Below, piece by piece: positions 47,489 through 54,940 of a DNA stretch of 64,000 nt (position 1 is its first letter; every line of letters starts with the position of its first letter). Below the pieces are notes generated by a model that was not told the DNA's origin, did no database searches, and worked only from the letters and a program-made list of their open reading frames with translations. The DNA is from a virus: the IMG/VR virus record IMGVR_UViG_3300028840_006257, positions 149,011 to 213,010 of that record; one strand, written 5' to 3'. Both the position numbers and the translations under genes were made by a program.

Positions 47489-47516
47489 GGTTGTGGACGC
47501 GTTTTCTGGGTCTCGG

Positions 47517-47590
47517 TAGCGGGGGTCGGATTCGAACCGACGGTACCCGGATCATGAGTCCGGCGCCTTACCTGACTTGGCTACCCCGCA
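47517..47590 (-). tRNA. tRNA with CAT anticodon (Ile2 or Met)
   Basis: 74 nt. 5' TGCGGGG TAGCCAAGT..., anticodon arm CCGGA-CTCATGA-TCCGG, T-arm GTCGG-TTCGAAT-CCGAC, 3' CCCCGCT-A. Shares a T1 x T72 mismatch with the fMet gene but lacks its three G-C pairs. A second CAT tRNA next to an elongator Met suggests Ile2; not provable here. Confidence 0.75.
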
Positions 47591-47610
47591 TCGTGTTGCC
47601 GGGTTCCTTT

Positions 47611-47638
47611 TGGTGGATGTGGGAAGACTCGAACTTCC
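47611..47638 (-). tRNA. Orphan tRNA 3' end (T-arm, acceptor strand, CCA)
   Basis: GGAAG-TTCGAGT-CTTCC, CACATCC, A, CCA. No GGATGTG 5' partner lies within 200 bases on either side; the upstream neighbour is a complete tRNA-Ile. The preceding CCGTCTGCCTTC resembles a class II variable arm. A tRNA fragment or half gene. Confidence 0.5.
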
Positions 47639-47650
47639 GAAGGCAGACGG

Positions 47651-47724
47651 TCGGCCCGGCTGGATTCGAACCAGCGATCTCCACTGTATCAGAGTGGCGT
47701 CCTCACCAACTAGACCACAGGCCG
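47651..47724 (-). tRNA. tRNA-Ile(GAT)
   Basis: 74 nt. Acceptor CGGCCTG/CGGGCCG, anticodon arm CCACT-CTGATAC-AGTGG, T-arm GCTGG-TTCGAAT-CCAGC, discriminator A. Confidence 0.88.
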
Positions 47725-47788
47725 AGCTGGGAATCGCAATCTCGCTGTCGGGAGCGCCCATCGTCTTCTCCTTTCCTGGTTGTCTCGG

Positions 47789-47862
47789 TAGGCCCGCCCG
47801 GACTCGAACCGGGGACCCCCCGTCGTGTCGAGACGGTGCTCTTCCTGCTGAGCTACGAGGCT
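47789..47862 (-). tRNA. tRNA-Val(GAC)-like, C at position 33
   Basis: 74 nt. Acceptor AGCCTCG/CGGGCCT with one mismatch, anticodon arm CCGTC-TCGACAC-GACGG, T-arm CCCGG-TTCGAGT-CCGGG. The 3' half is nearly identical to the next gene (47872), so they are duplicates. C33 is anomalous. Confidence 0.7.
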
Positions 47863-47871
47863 GTGTCATTG

Positions 47872-47943
47872 TAGGCCCGCCCGGATTCGAACCGGGGACC
47901 CCTGTCGTGTGAAGGCAGTGTTCTCCCACTGAACTACGGACCT
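47872..47943 (-). tRNA. tRNA-Val(CAC)
   Basis: 72 nt. Acceptor AGGTCCG/CGGGCCT, anticodon loop TTCACAC (CAC) with one stem mismatch, T-arm CCCGG-TTCGAAT-CCGGG. Shares its 3' half with the gene at 47789. Confidence 0.8.
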
Positions 47944-47950
47944 GCATGGG

Positions 47951-48024
47951 CGGGGTGAACGGGACTCGAACCCGCGACCTCCGAATCGACAATCCGGCGT
48001 TCTGGCCATCTGAACTACCACCCC
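47951..48024 (-). tRNA. tRNA-Asp(GTC)
   Basis: 74 nt. Acceptor GGGGTGG/TCACCCC, anticodon arm CCGGA-TTGTCGA-TTCGG, T-arm GCGGG-TTCGAGT-CCCGT, discriminator G as expected for Asp. Confidence 0.9.
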
Positions 48025-48096
48025 AAGGCGATCGTCATCGTCATCATCAGCCATTGGACTGTCCTCCTTTCGGTTGCGGATTTGAGGGTCTTGCTG

Positions 48097-48169
48097 AGCC
48101 GGAGGTGGGAATCGAACCCACGAGTTTCCTCTTTACCAAAGAGGTGCCTTTCCACTTGGCCACACCGGC
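48097..48169 (-). tRNA. tRNA-Thr(GGT)
   Basis: 73 nt. Acceptor GCCGGTG/CTCCGGC (one T-T mismatch), anticodon arm CCTCT-TTGGTAA-AGAGG, T-arm GTGGG-TTCGATT-CCCAC. Confidence 0.85.
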
Positions 48170-48175
48170 GTCGGA

Positions 48176-48439
48176 TCAGTCCCAATGCGGTAGAACTTCA
48201 ACAGGGTCCTGGTCCTGAAGATGTTTCGTCAGGAGTTCAGTTGTCGCCGCGTCTTCTGAGTTCTCTGGAGCGGCACCTTTCAGCATCGCTTCGAACCATG
48301 TTCGATGCTCGGCTCGGAGACGTCCGTCTAGTGCCCGCTGAAGCCTCTCCATACGGTATGCGCCGCGCGGATTGCCGTTCTTTTCATCCGCATCGTCAAG
48401 ACTTTGCGTGTATCTGAGGAAATTTTTGACGGTGATCAT
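48176..48439 (-). CDS. Small helical protein within the tRNA array, 87 aa
   Basis: ATG follows GGAGAGAG. Charged helices (YRMERLQRALDGRLRAEHRT); C-terminal EVLPHWD. Unknown. Placed between tRNA-Thr(CGT) and tRNA-Thr(GGT), so presumably co-transcribed with the tRNAs. Confidence 0.72.
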   Translation of the reverse strand: MITVKNFLRYTQSLDDADEKNGNPRGAYRMERLQRALDGRLRAEHRTWFEAMLKGAAPENSEDAATTELLTKHLQDQDPVEVLPHWD

Positions 48440-48481
48440 GGATTTTCTCTCTCCTTTCAGTTCTGTAACCTGGGTACACTG

Positions 48482-48555
48482 AGCCCGCGGTCGGAATCGA
48501 ACCGACGAACCTGCCGATTACGAATCGGCCGCTCTGCCGACTGAGCTACACGGGC
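48482..48555 (-). tRNA. tRNA-Thr(CGT)
   Basis: 74 nt. Acceptor GCCCGTG/CGCGGGC, anticodon arm GCCGA-TTCGTAA-TCGGC, T-arm GTCGG-TTCGATT-CCGAC. Confidence 0.9.
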
Positions 48556-48590
48556 GCGTTTTTGTCTCTTCTCTCGATGAAAGTTCTCGG

Positions 48591-48662
48591 AGCTGGCGAT
48601 GGGAGTCGAACCCGCAACCGCCTGATTACAAATCAGGTGCTCTACCGTTGAGCTACGCCAGC
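48591..48662 (-). tRNA. tRNA-Thr(TGT)
   Basis: 72 nt. Acceptor GCTGGCG/CGCCAGC, anticodon arm CCTGA-TTTGTAA-TCAGG, T-arm GCGGG-TTCGACT-CCCAT with one mismatch. With the CGT and GGT genes, a full Thr set. Confidence 0.88.
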
Positions 48663-48983
48663 AGGAGCTGACGAGGCCGCGGCACCGTGTTGAGCATCCC
48701 CTCCGGGGTCCCCGGCGGGCTTCCTTCAGTTGGTCACGCGCCGGGAAATGCTCAACACGGGGTCGTATCGCCCGAAATGGGGCGTACGAAGGCCACGACC
48801 GCCATCAGGGCGGCTGTCGTGGCCGATGTTGTCGTGGAGCGTTTCATGGCGTGTGTGTGCGCGTCGGTCCTGCGCTTTAACCCCCGTCCGTCAGGACGGT
48901 GCGCCGATCCTGCCAAGGGAACGACGCAACCCATGTGTACGCCGTCTTTCGCCGCAAGTCAAGCGCCTTCTCGTCCGCGGCTC
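48663..48983. other. Structured non-coding region upstream of the tRNA array
   Basis: Two strong foldbacks: CCGTGTTGAGCAT (48685-48697) pairs with ATGCTCAACACGG (48748-48760), 13 bp; and GGCCACGAC (48791-48799) pairs with GTCGTGGCC (48816-48824) around a nested CGCC/GGCG hairpin. No T-run follows either. A 31-codon minus-strand frame (48847-48752) starting MKRSTTTSATTAAL has no ribosome-binding site, and its end runs into the first foldback. May be a non-coding RNA or leader. Confidence 0.5.
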
Positions 48984-49247
48984 TCAGTCCAGGTCGTCCC
49001 AGGGGTCTTGATGCTCGTCAGGGTCGGGGGTGTCCTGGAGCATCTCCAGTCCGCGGAGCAGGAGCAGCAGGAGCAGCACGAGGATCGCGAACCAACCCAT
49101 CCCGAGCAGCGCGAGCACGAGGAAGGGACGCCATGGCGGGAAGGCCAGAGCGACGATCCCGAGGCTCCCGGCGAGGGCCAGGTACCAAAGCCCTCGCCTC
49201 TGCACGAGACGCCAGGTTTCCCGGATCTTTTCGCCGTGCGTGGTCAT
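48984..49247 (-). CDS. Small membrane protein with two membrane segments, 87 aa
   Basis: ATG overlaps the macro-domain TGA (ATGA). Hydrophobic segments at about residues 22-36 (WYLALAGSLGIVALAF) and 40-65 (FLVLALLGMGWFAILVLLLL), then an acidic tail. Holin-like size and topology; the upstream operon includes a lysin-like gene, which makes a lysis role plausible. Confidence 0.78.
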   Translation of the reverse strand: MTTHGEKIRETWRLVQRRGLWYLALAGSLGIVALAFPPWRPFLVLALLGMGWFAILVLLLLLLLRGLEMLQDTPDPDEHQDPWDDLD

Positions 49248-49765
49248 CGGGAAGTCGGGAGGTCGTACACGGTGACGGGGATGTCGTTGGCGACGAAGTG
49301 CTGCTCGAGGAGGGGCTCGATCTCATCCCAGGAGCCGCCAGCCAGACCGCACCCGATCCGTGGCATGTGCACCGAGACTCGACGTTCGGGATGGCTCTGA
49401 GCGTACTCCGCGATCATCCGGAACCCGTAGGCTATCGCCTCGTAGCGGACGGGAGATTTTCCCTTCGGGCCCCTCTTGAGTCCGCGCTGCCCCACGATGT
49501 TCGCGACCCAGATGTCGTTCTCGACTGGGACGAGCTGCATCGCCCCGAGCAGCTTCTTCCCCCTCTCCAGGGAGTCCGCCACCCAGCGGCGGTACTCGAC
49601 CTCGGGCCTCTTCCACCTGTCGGAGAGCGCCAGCACGAAGCCCGCGCCCCAGGCCCCCTCGTCGTTGCAGCAGTGGGCGATGATCTTGAGCCCGTCGCCC
49701 TCGGGACGGGTGGCGTCGCCCGTGACGTACTCGATGGAGGTGGACATCTCTTCGGCAGCACTCAT
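49244..49765 (-). CDS. Macro-domain protein
   Basis: 173 aa (start ATG 49765; ATG 49747 is an alternative). IEYVTGDATRP, IIAHCCNDEGAWGAGFVLAL and MPRIGCGLAGGSWDEIEPLL are the ADP-ribose-binding loops of macro domains. Such proteins remove or bind ADP-ribose. In a phage it could reverse host ADP-ribosylation defences or recycle NAD-derived metabolites. TAAAAC 4 bases before the ATG is a candidate -10 box. Confidence 0.9.
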   Translation of the reverse strand: MSAAEEMSTSIEYVTGDATRPEGDGLKIIAHCCNDEGAWGAGFVLALSDRWKRPEVEYRRWVADSLERGKKLLGAMQLVPVENDIWVANIVGQRGLKRGPKGKSPVRYEAIAYGFRMIAEYAQSHPERRVSVHMPRIGCGLAGGSWDEIEPLLEQHFVANDIPVTVYDLPTSR

Positions 49766-49780
49766 GTTCGTTTTACTCGG

Positions 49781-50833
49781 TTACGTGTTGCCGCGGGCCA
49801 GGACCTCCGCGAAGGACACCTTGAACTGATGCTCGCCGATCACGGCCCAGCGACCGGGGTCAAGGTCGGCGTTGTACCAGTCCCACCAGACGATCGACTT
49901 CTCGGGGGTCGGCGTCCGAGAGAGGAGATCCCTCATCTCTGCTGGCGTCTTGTACGCCGTGCTCGCGGGCACGACCTTCTCGTAGCCGAGAGCCCGCCAC
50001 TCGGCCACGGAGCGTGTCGGGTAGTCCTCGGGCATCGAGTTCTGGGAGTCGTAGATCTGCGGGACCCCGAAGTCTGCCTTGGAGAATTCCGCGAACGGGA
50101 ATCTCGCGTGGTACCAGGGCGCTCCGTAGCTCGTCAGGCCGACGGGGCATCCGAGGCTCGTCATCTTGTCGATCAGGACCGTGGCCTGGGCGCCCTGGTC
50201 GTACCAGGGAGCCTCGCAGTCCATGACGATCCCCTTCGCCCCCCACTCCTGCCGTGTCTCCCACATGGTCGCGACGTAGTCGTCCTCGCGGTTCGGCACC
50301 GGCCAACCCCAGATCCAGAGCTCGCAGCCCGTGTCCTCCCACGCCCGCTTGTAGTCGTCGAAGCTCGACTCGTTGTAGTACTTGTCGTCGTTCGGGTCGT
50401 CGTACTGCCAGAGGCGTTGGACGCAGATCCACTGGATGCCGCGTTCGGTGATGTGCTGCTTCATGTTGTCGACGGTGCCGGTACCGGTCAGGCTCCGCAC
50501 GAACATCCCCTTCCCCCGCGGGATCCTGGCGTCGGGCTCCGGCTCGGGAGGCTGGGGTTCGGGCTCCGTGGGCGGCGTCGGGCCGAAGTCCACGCACACC
50601 TGGTTGAAGAGCATCGTGAGCGTGCGCAGGTCGACGGCGAGCGACAGGGTGTCGTTGTAGGAGTGGTCGATCTCGAAGCGCTCGATCGCCTTCCTGGTCT
50701 CGTCGCCGAAGATGCCGTCGACGGTGAGCTCGTAGCCGGCGAAGACGAGCGCCTCCTGCAGCGCCGTGATCTTGTCTCCCCGGGCGCCGTACTTGTAGTT
50801 GCGGGGATCGATCGTGAAGGGATTGGTCGCCAT
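49781..50833 (-). CDS. Lysin-like protein: peptidoglycan-binding domain plus glycoside-hydrolase-like domain
   Basis: 350 aa from ATG 50833, with TAGTGT 5 bases upstream and no ribosome-binding site. Residues about 12-70 are a PG_binding_1 domain (GARGDKITALQEALVFAGYE then TVDGIFGDETRKAIERFE). A Pro/Glu linker (residues 88-103) leads to a domain with KGMFVRSLTG, GIVMDCEAPWYDQ, VGLTSYGAPWYHA and KSIVWWDWYNAD, a pattern of TIM-barrel lysozyme/DUF1906-type folds; the D/E in MDCEAPW are catalytic candidates. Probable endolysin or virion lysin. Confidence 0.8.
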   Translation of the reverse strand: MATNPFTIDPRNYKYGARGDKITALQEALVFAGYELTVDGIFGDETRKAIERFEIDHSYNDTLSLAVDLRTLTMLFNQVCVDFGPTPPTEPEPQPPEPEPDARIPRGKGMFVRSLTGTGTVDNMKQHITERGIQWICVQRLWQYDDPNDDKYYNESSFDDYKRAWEDTGCELWIWGWPVPNREDDYVATMWETRQEWGAKGIVMDCEAPWYDQGAQATVLIDKMTSLGCPVGLTSYGAPWYHARFPFAEFSKADFGVPQIYDSQNSMPEDYPTRSVAEWRALGYEKVVPASTAYKTPAEMRDLLSRTPTPEKSIVWWDWYNADLDPGRWAVIGEHQFKVSFAEVLARGNT

Positions 50834-50853
50834 CCCCCACACTACCGACCGTC

Positions 50854-51288
50854 CTACTGGGCGAGGATTTCGCTGACGGCCACGAGGGCGTTCGCGAACG
50901 AGTCGGAGGTCTCGCGGAGGCGCAGCTTCGGGTCCGTCACGTGGGCCCACTGACTTCCGGTCCACGAGATGGTGATGCCGTGGTGGACGGCCACGTCGCC
51001 CTCCTGGATGAGCTCACCGTAGACCGTCACGCTGCCCAGGCAGCGACACGCGGCCTCGCGCAGCTGGTCGTCGTCGAGCACGTCGAGCACCTCGCCGAGC
51101 TTCGAGCTGACGGCCCCGTAGCCCGCCCACAGCGTCTCGGAGGTGAGGTGCACGGCGTCCTTGAACTCGAGGCCCGTGATCACGAGCCACGGACGCAGCA
51201 GCTTGATGAGCGGGGTCGTCGCGGCGTTCCCCTCGAGCATCTGGGCGAGGCCCCCGATGACCGTCTTGAGTTCGGTGTCCTGTGTCAT
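50854..51288 (-). CDS. Hypothetical protein, 144 aa
   Basis: ATG after GGGAGACAG. N-terminal helix, then LIKLLRPWLVITGLEFKDAV and helical/beta segments; no signal peptide or motif recognised. 20 bases upstream of the lysin gene. Confidence 0.75.
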   Translation of the reverse strand: MTQDTELKTVIGGLAQMLEGNAATTPLIKLLRPWLVITGLEFKDAVHLTSETLWAGYGAVSSKLGEVLDVLDDDQLREAACRCLGSVTVYGELIQEGDVAVHHGITISWTGSQWAHVTDPKLRLRETSDSFANALVAVSEILAQ

Positions 51289-51369
51289 GTCGTCTGTCTC
51301 CCTGTGCGGACGTCTTCGTGAAACTCCGGGCGCACTAGTCCCGGGGTCCCGAGACGCCGTCCTCGGATC

Positions 51370-51705
51370 CTACCCGCGCGAGAGACGATGTACCCGGGCC
51401 CGGCCGCCGATGGAGTCGATCAGGAGCTTCGCCGCGGCATCGGGGTTCACGTCGCCGCAGGTGAAGATGTCGGCCATCCACGCCGCGTGCTCGGGATACG
51501 TGTGAATGGTGGCATGAGACTCGGCCAGGATTACCCAGGCCGTCACTCCTTGCGGTTCGAACTTGTGGTAGTCGGAGGAGAGGACGGTCGCGCCGGTGGC
51601 CCTCACGGCCTCGACGAGAATCCCCCTCAGACGCTCCGGGTCGTCGAGCAAAGCGACCTCGGCGCCCCAGGCGTCCACGATGGCGTGGCGTCCCAGCTCG
51701 CGCAT
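51370..51705 (-). CDS. speD: S-adenosylmethionine decarboxylase proenzyme
   Basis: 111 aa from ATG 51705, near the bacterial/archaeal SpeH-type length. GRHAIVDAWGA at the start, and AESHATIHTYPEHAAWMADI followed by FTCGDVNP: the ES/H site where the chain self-cleaves to make the pyruvoyl group (Ser 63), and the catalytic Cys in FTCG. It makes decarboxylated AdoMet for spermidine; no spermidine synthase is visible. Spermidine could help condense DNA or support translation. Confidence 0.92.
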   Translation of the reverse strand: MRELGRHAIVDAWGAEVALLDDPERLRGILVEAVRATGATVLSSDYHKFEPQGVTAWVILAESHATIHTYPEHAAWMADIFTCGDVNPDAAAKLLIDSIGGRARVHRLSRG

Positions 51706-51784
51706 GTCACGAACCAGGAAGCGATAGACCCAAAAACCGGGGCCCCTTGGCGTGGTGCTTCGTCTATGGCCTCCCCCTCGTCGA

Positions 51785-52675
51785 ATGCCGAACGCGGTGC
51801 CAGGTTCCTCCCGTCTTCGCCGGGAGATCGTGAAGCTTGCGCGCGAGGATCGCGGATTCGCGCGGCTGCTCGTGGCCGAGTTCCATCGGCTCGCCGACCT
51901 GAAGCGACGGCAGATCACAAAGCTCGTCCAGGGCCCCCGGTCGTTCATGAGCATCTCCGCCTGGAAGGGCGACCGGAGTCGGTCCGAGAATAAGGCCGCG
52001 ATGGCCCGACTGCGTCGGGACCTCGAGAAGCAGGGGCTGCATCCCATCGACTCCTGGGCGACCTGGAAAGACGCGGAGACCGGCAAGCTATACGGAGAGG
52101 ACAGCTTCATCGTTCCGGGTGTCACCGCGCCCCAGGCGTTCGAGATAGGTCGCGAGTTCGAGCAGGACTCGGTGATCTACAGGTCACCGAAGGGCGTCCT
52201 GGCGATGTACGATACTCGAGGAGCCGAGCCCAAGGCGTACGTCGCTCACCGGGCGGACGGCTCTCCGGCCTACCGGGTCCAGACGGAGAAGTCTCCGAAG
52301 AGGGAGAAGGGAAAGGGACCGCGAGGGCGGGAGCGCGAGCAGGAGGAGCTGTTCAGTCGAACCCGCGGGGTCAACTTCGAGTTCGACTTCCTCTGGGACC
52401 ATCCCGTGCGGTTCGACGGCGAGACTCCCGTCACCCCGAAGCGGATGCGAGAGGTCGTCGGGCGCGCGTTCCGATCCGAGGGCGCTGGAATCAAGGCCCG
52501 GTGGGAGGAGTACCTGAAGCGCGAGTGGGAGGGCGGCAAGAAGATGGTCCGCAACACGAACCCGAAGAGCCGCGACGCGCACCCCAGGGTCACGATGCTC
52601 ACGCTGATGAGGACGGATCCGAAGTTCCGCGACGACGTCATCGCCCGCTTCAGACGAGAACGCCGGGAGGACTAG
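51785..52675 (+). CDS. Unknown basic protein, 296 aa
   Basis: Plus-strand gene in a minus-strand region. Start taken at ATG 51785 (in-frame GTG 51752 possible). Highly charged, many Arg/Lys; helices near the N-terminus, then VPGVTAPQAFEIGREFEQDS, a charged linker (KSPKREKGKGPRGREREQEE) and a C-terminal KKMVRNTNPKSRDAHPRVTM segment. Looks nucleic-acid-binding; family unknown. Divergent from speD, convergent with the next gene (4-base overlap). Confidence 0.75.
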   Translation: MPNAVPGSSRLRREIVKLAREDRGFARLLVAEFHRLADLKRRQITKLVQGPRSFMSISAWKGDRSRSENKAAMARLRRDLEKQGLHPIDSWATWKDAETGKLYGEDSFIVPGVTAPQAFEIGREFEQDSVIYRSPKGVLAMYDTRGAEPKAYVAHRADGSPAYRVQTEKSPKREKGKGPRGREREQEELFSRTRGVNFEFDFLWDHPVRFDGETPVTPKRMREVVGRAFRSEGAGIKARWEEYLKREWEGGKKMVRNTNPKSRDAHPRVTMLTLMRTDPKFRDDVIARFRRERRED

Positions 52676-52962
52676 GCCTCTCCGCGGCTTCTCGTGTCGC
52701 GCTCGGCCGCCAGGACGGCCCGATGAGTCTCCTCGAGCGACTCGCTCGGACGCTCGGGGTCGAGGGCCCGCGCGGGGACAGGCGTCGAGTAGTCGAAGTC
52801 GATCAGCAGCGAGTTGTGACCGAAGCGGAAGCCGTGAAAGTAGCGACGTCGGAACGGCGGCGCGCTGACCTTCGACCAGGCGTGCCGATACGCCTCCCAG
52901 AGCCTGTTGCGGGCCCGTCGGGTCTTCTTCCGGCGCCTCTTCGTCTTGCTGTCTCGTGCCAC
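52672..52962 (-). CDS. Small basic protein, 96 aa
   Basis: GTG start at 52962 after GGACGGAGG. Arg/Lys-rich N-terminus (RDSKTKRRRKKTRRARNRLW) followed by FRRRYFHGFRFGHNSLLIDF and an acidic tail. Probably nucleic-acid-binding. Unknown family. Confidence 0.6.
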   Translation of the reverse strand: MARDSKTKRRRKKTRRARNRLWEAYRHAWSKVSAPPFRRRYFHGFRFGHNSLLIDFDYSTPVPARALDPERPSESLEETHRAVLAAERDTRSRGEA

Positions 52963-53002
52963 GGGGCGCACCTCCGTCCCCTGGACGACTGGCTCGTAAA
53001 TT

Positions 53003-53194
53003 TTACATCTCGCGGCGGGACCGCGCGAGCTCCTCGGCCTCGTCCAGCGCCTCGGCGATGAGTTCCTCGAGCTTGTCGAGGTCGAGCCGGTGCACGTGAA
53101 TCGGAGAGGGTGACGGAAGGTAGCGCCGTTCGCGCCAGGCGTCGACGATCCGGCGAGCCTTCGCCTTCCTGTCTGTCGGTTCTCTCGTTTCCAC
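53003..53194 (-). CDS. Hypothetical small protein, 63 aa
   Basis: GTG start at 53194, weak ribosome-binding site. Basic N-terminus, then IHVHRLDLDKLEELIAEALD, a short helical hairpin. TAA stop inside a TGTAAAATTTAC stretch. Unknown. Confidence 0.5.
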   Translation of the reverse strand: METREPTDRKAKARRIVDAWRERRYLPSPSPIHVHRLDLDKLEELIAEALDEAEELARSRREM

Positions 53195-53305
53195 GATGAC
53201 ACCGTACCTTTCACGTCCTCGGCGCGGCGTCCGCAGAATGCCGTTGAGGGGCCGAAAGACGGCCGTTCGCGAGTTTGTCCCAGGAAAGGAAGGAGGAGAT
53301 CTGCC

Positions 53306-53485
53306 CTAGTCCTGGGATGGCGGGGTCAGCGCGGTCTCGATGGCCGAGACCACCGCGTCGACCTGTGCCTGCTCCTCCTCGGACAGCTCGCGGCCGCCCG
53401 CGTTCTTCCGGGCTACGTGGGGGAGGACCGTGGCGATCTTCGCCTTGGCCCTCGCGTCCGCCTGCCTGAGTGCTTCCGACGACAT
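53306..53485 (-). CDS. Hypothetical small protein, 59 aa
   Basis: ATG 53485 just after the uracil-DNA glycosylase stop, with GTAGGA upstream. One helical domain (EALRQADARAKAKIATVL ... EEEQAQVDAVVSAIETAL). Unknown; probably last gene of the glycosylase operon. Confidence 0.6.
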   Translation of the reverse strand: MSSEALRQADARAKAKIATVLPHVARKNAGGRELSEEEQAQVDAVVSAIETALTPPSQD

Positions 53486-53489
53486 GGTC

Positions 53490-54092
53490 CTACCCACGCG
53501 GAGACGATAGGCCCGCTAGCGCGAGGGCCCGTCTGAGGTCCGTGAGGGCCACGGGTTCCTTCTCGGCTCGTCCTCCTCGCAGGACGTAGCTCGGATGATA
53601 GATCGCGACGACGGGCGCCTCGACGCCGGTCTTCTCGTTCCGGTAGAAGAACTCGCTGTCTCGCAGCTCGGCCATCGTCAGCCTCTGGCCCGTCAGCGAG
53701 TTCGCCGCGTGACGCCCGAGTGCGACTAGCACCCTCGGCCTGATGAGGAAGATCTGCGTGTGCAGGAACGGAGCACAGGCATCCTTCTCCTGGGGGTAGG
53801 GATCTCGGTTGTCGAGGGGCCGGCACTTCACGACATTCGCGATGTAGACCTCCGAGCGTCGGAGCCCGATGACCTCGATCCAATGGTCGAGGCACTTGCC
53901 AGCCATGCCGACGAAGGGCCTGCCGGTCTGGTCCTCCTGGGCGCCGGGAGCCTCGCCCACGAACATCACGTCGGCCTCGGGGCTGCCCTCTCCGAACACG
54001 ACGTTGGTCCGGTTCATGTGGAGGGCGCACCGGGTGCAGTCGCCGATCTTCCGGACTCGGAGATAGTCGAGTTTCTCGACAACGGTGGTCAT
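53490..54092 (-). CDS. Family 4 uracil-DNA glycosylase (iron-sulfur type)
   Basis: 200 aa. Cys 19 and 22 (CTRCAL) with later Cys in VVKCRPL and DACAPF would hold a 4Fe-4S cluster. GEAPGAQEDQTGRPFVG is the active-site loop and AIYHPSYVLR the HPS motif. It removes uracil from DNA. ATG overlaps the TGA of a 23-codon gene. TAG stop. Confidence 0.93.
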   Translation of the reverse strand: MTTVVEKLDYLRVRKIGDCTRCALHMNRTNVVFGEGSPEADVMFVGEAPGAQEDQTGRPFVGMAGKCLDHWIEVIGLRRSEVYIANVVKCRPLDNRDPYPQEKDACAPFLHTQIFLIRPRVLVALGRHAANSLTGQRLTMAELRDSEFFYRNEKTGVEAPVVAIYHPSYVLRGGRAEKEPVALTDLRRALALAGLSSPRG

Positions 54093-54160
54093 TGATTGGT
54101 CTCGTGTTCGCGCCGGGAGTTCCTGATGTGCTTTCTGAGCTTGTAGGCGCCGTTCTTCAT
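54089..54160 (-). CDS. Possible 23-aa peptide gene
   Basis: ATG 54160 (TGATG overlap with the upstream gene) after GGAGGTCC; encodes a very basic peptide (MKNGAYKLRKHIRNSRREHE...) ending in a TGA that overlaps the glycosylase ATG. The exact chaining on both sides and a good ribosome-binding site argue it is translated, perhaps only to couple translation. Confidence 0.5.
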   Translation of the reverse strand: MKNGAYKLRKHIRNSRREHETNQ

Positions 54161-54936
54161 CAGGGACCTCCGATCCCCCGTTCTCGCGCGATCTCCATCA
54201 TCGGGCTGACCTGAGGCCATCCGTGCCAGCTCACCACGTCTAGGGTCACGAACTCGAGCCACTTGTCGTGGTCCGTGAGTTCGTTCCAGACCGTGGCACG
54301 CCAGGCCCAGTCTTGCGACGTCACCTCCTCAGGTCGATCCGAGTTGTTCCAGTACGAGAAGTCCTCCAGGCGCCCGTCGGTCTGCATGAACTCGAGGCAG
54401 CCCGCGAGCAGACACGCCCGGTCGCAGTAGGGGATCAGGTAGAATCTGTCGCGGAATCGCCTCGCGGCGACGCACGTGTCGAGCGCCCAGGCGTTCCGCT
54501 CGAAGCGCGCGAGCTGCTCCCCGTACTTGGCTAGGGCCCACGCGTCCACGTCGAAGATGCCCGGCCGCATACCCTCGGCCGCGTCGCGCCTCGCCGCCGT
54601 GAGCACCTCCTCGTTCGATGCCGGGTAGATCCCGGCCGCGACCCGAAACTCCGGGGGGCAGTGCTCCTTCTCCCACTTTGCGTAGAGCGAGAGGGAGAGC
54701 GACGGCGTCTTCTCGAGCTCCTCTCCGTGGTTCTCCCGAGCCCACGCCGTGAAGAGGCCTTGCTGCTCCCTGATCTGGAGGTGGGCCGTGTGCGAGCGTC
54801 CCTCGAGCACGTCCTCGAAGATCTTCCTGAGGCGTTCTCGGGCGCGGCGCTGGCCCTCCCCCTTCAAGTCCCAGAGGAGGGGAAAGGGGTCGACCTGCTT
54901 CTTCAGGCGGTACGCCTCGTAGATCTTGATGCTCAT
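54160..54936 (-). CDS. Hypothetical protein, 258 aa
   Basis: ATG 54936 with TAGAAC 4 bases upstream and no ribosome-binding site. Helical N-terminus (RRARERLRKIFEDVLEGRSH), Trp-rich middle, CDRACLLAGCLEFM and a C-terminal WLEFVTLDVVSWHGWPQVSP. No family recognised. Confidence 0.75.
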   Translation of the reverse strand: MSIKIYEAYRLKKQVDPFPLLWDLKGEGQRRARERLRKIFEDVLEGRSHTAHLQIREQQGLFTAWARENHGEELEKTPSLSLSLYAKWEKEHCPPEFRVAAGIYPASNEEVLTAARRDAAEGMRPGIFDVDAWALAKYGEQLARFERNAWALDTCVAARRFRDRFYLIPYCDRACLLAGCLEFMQTDGRLEDFSYWNNSDRPEEVTSQDWAWRATVWNELTDHDKWLEFVTLDVVSWHGWPQVSPMMEIARERGIGGP

Positions 54937-54940
54937 GCCC

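Noticed and set aside
48899-50953. 684-codon plus-strand frame across the macro-domain and lysin genes
   Set aside because: The minus-strand genes have family motifs, starts and overlaps; the plus product is low-complexity Arg/Val/Leu.
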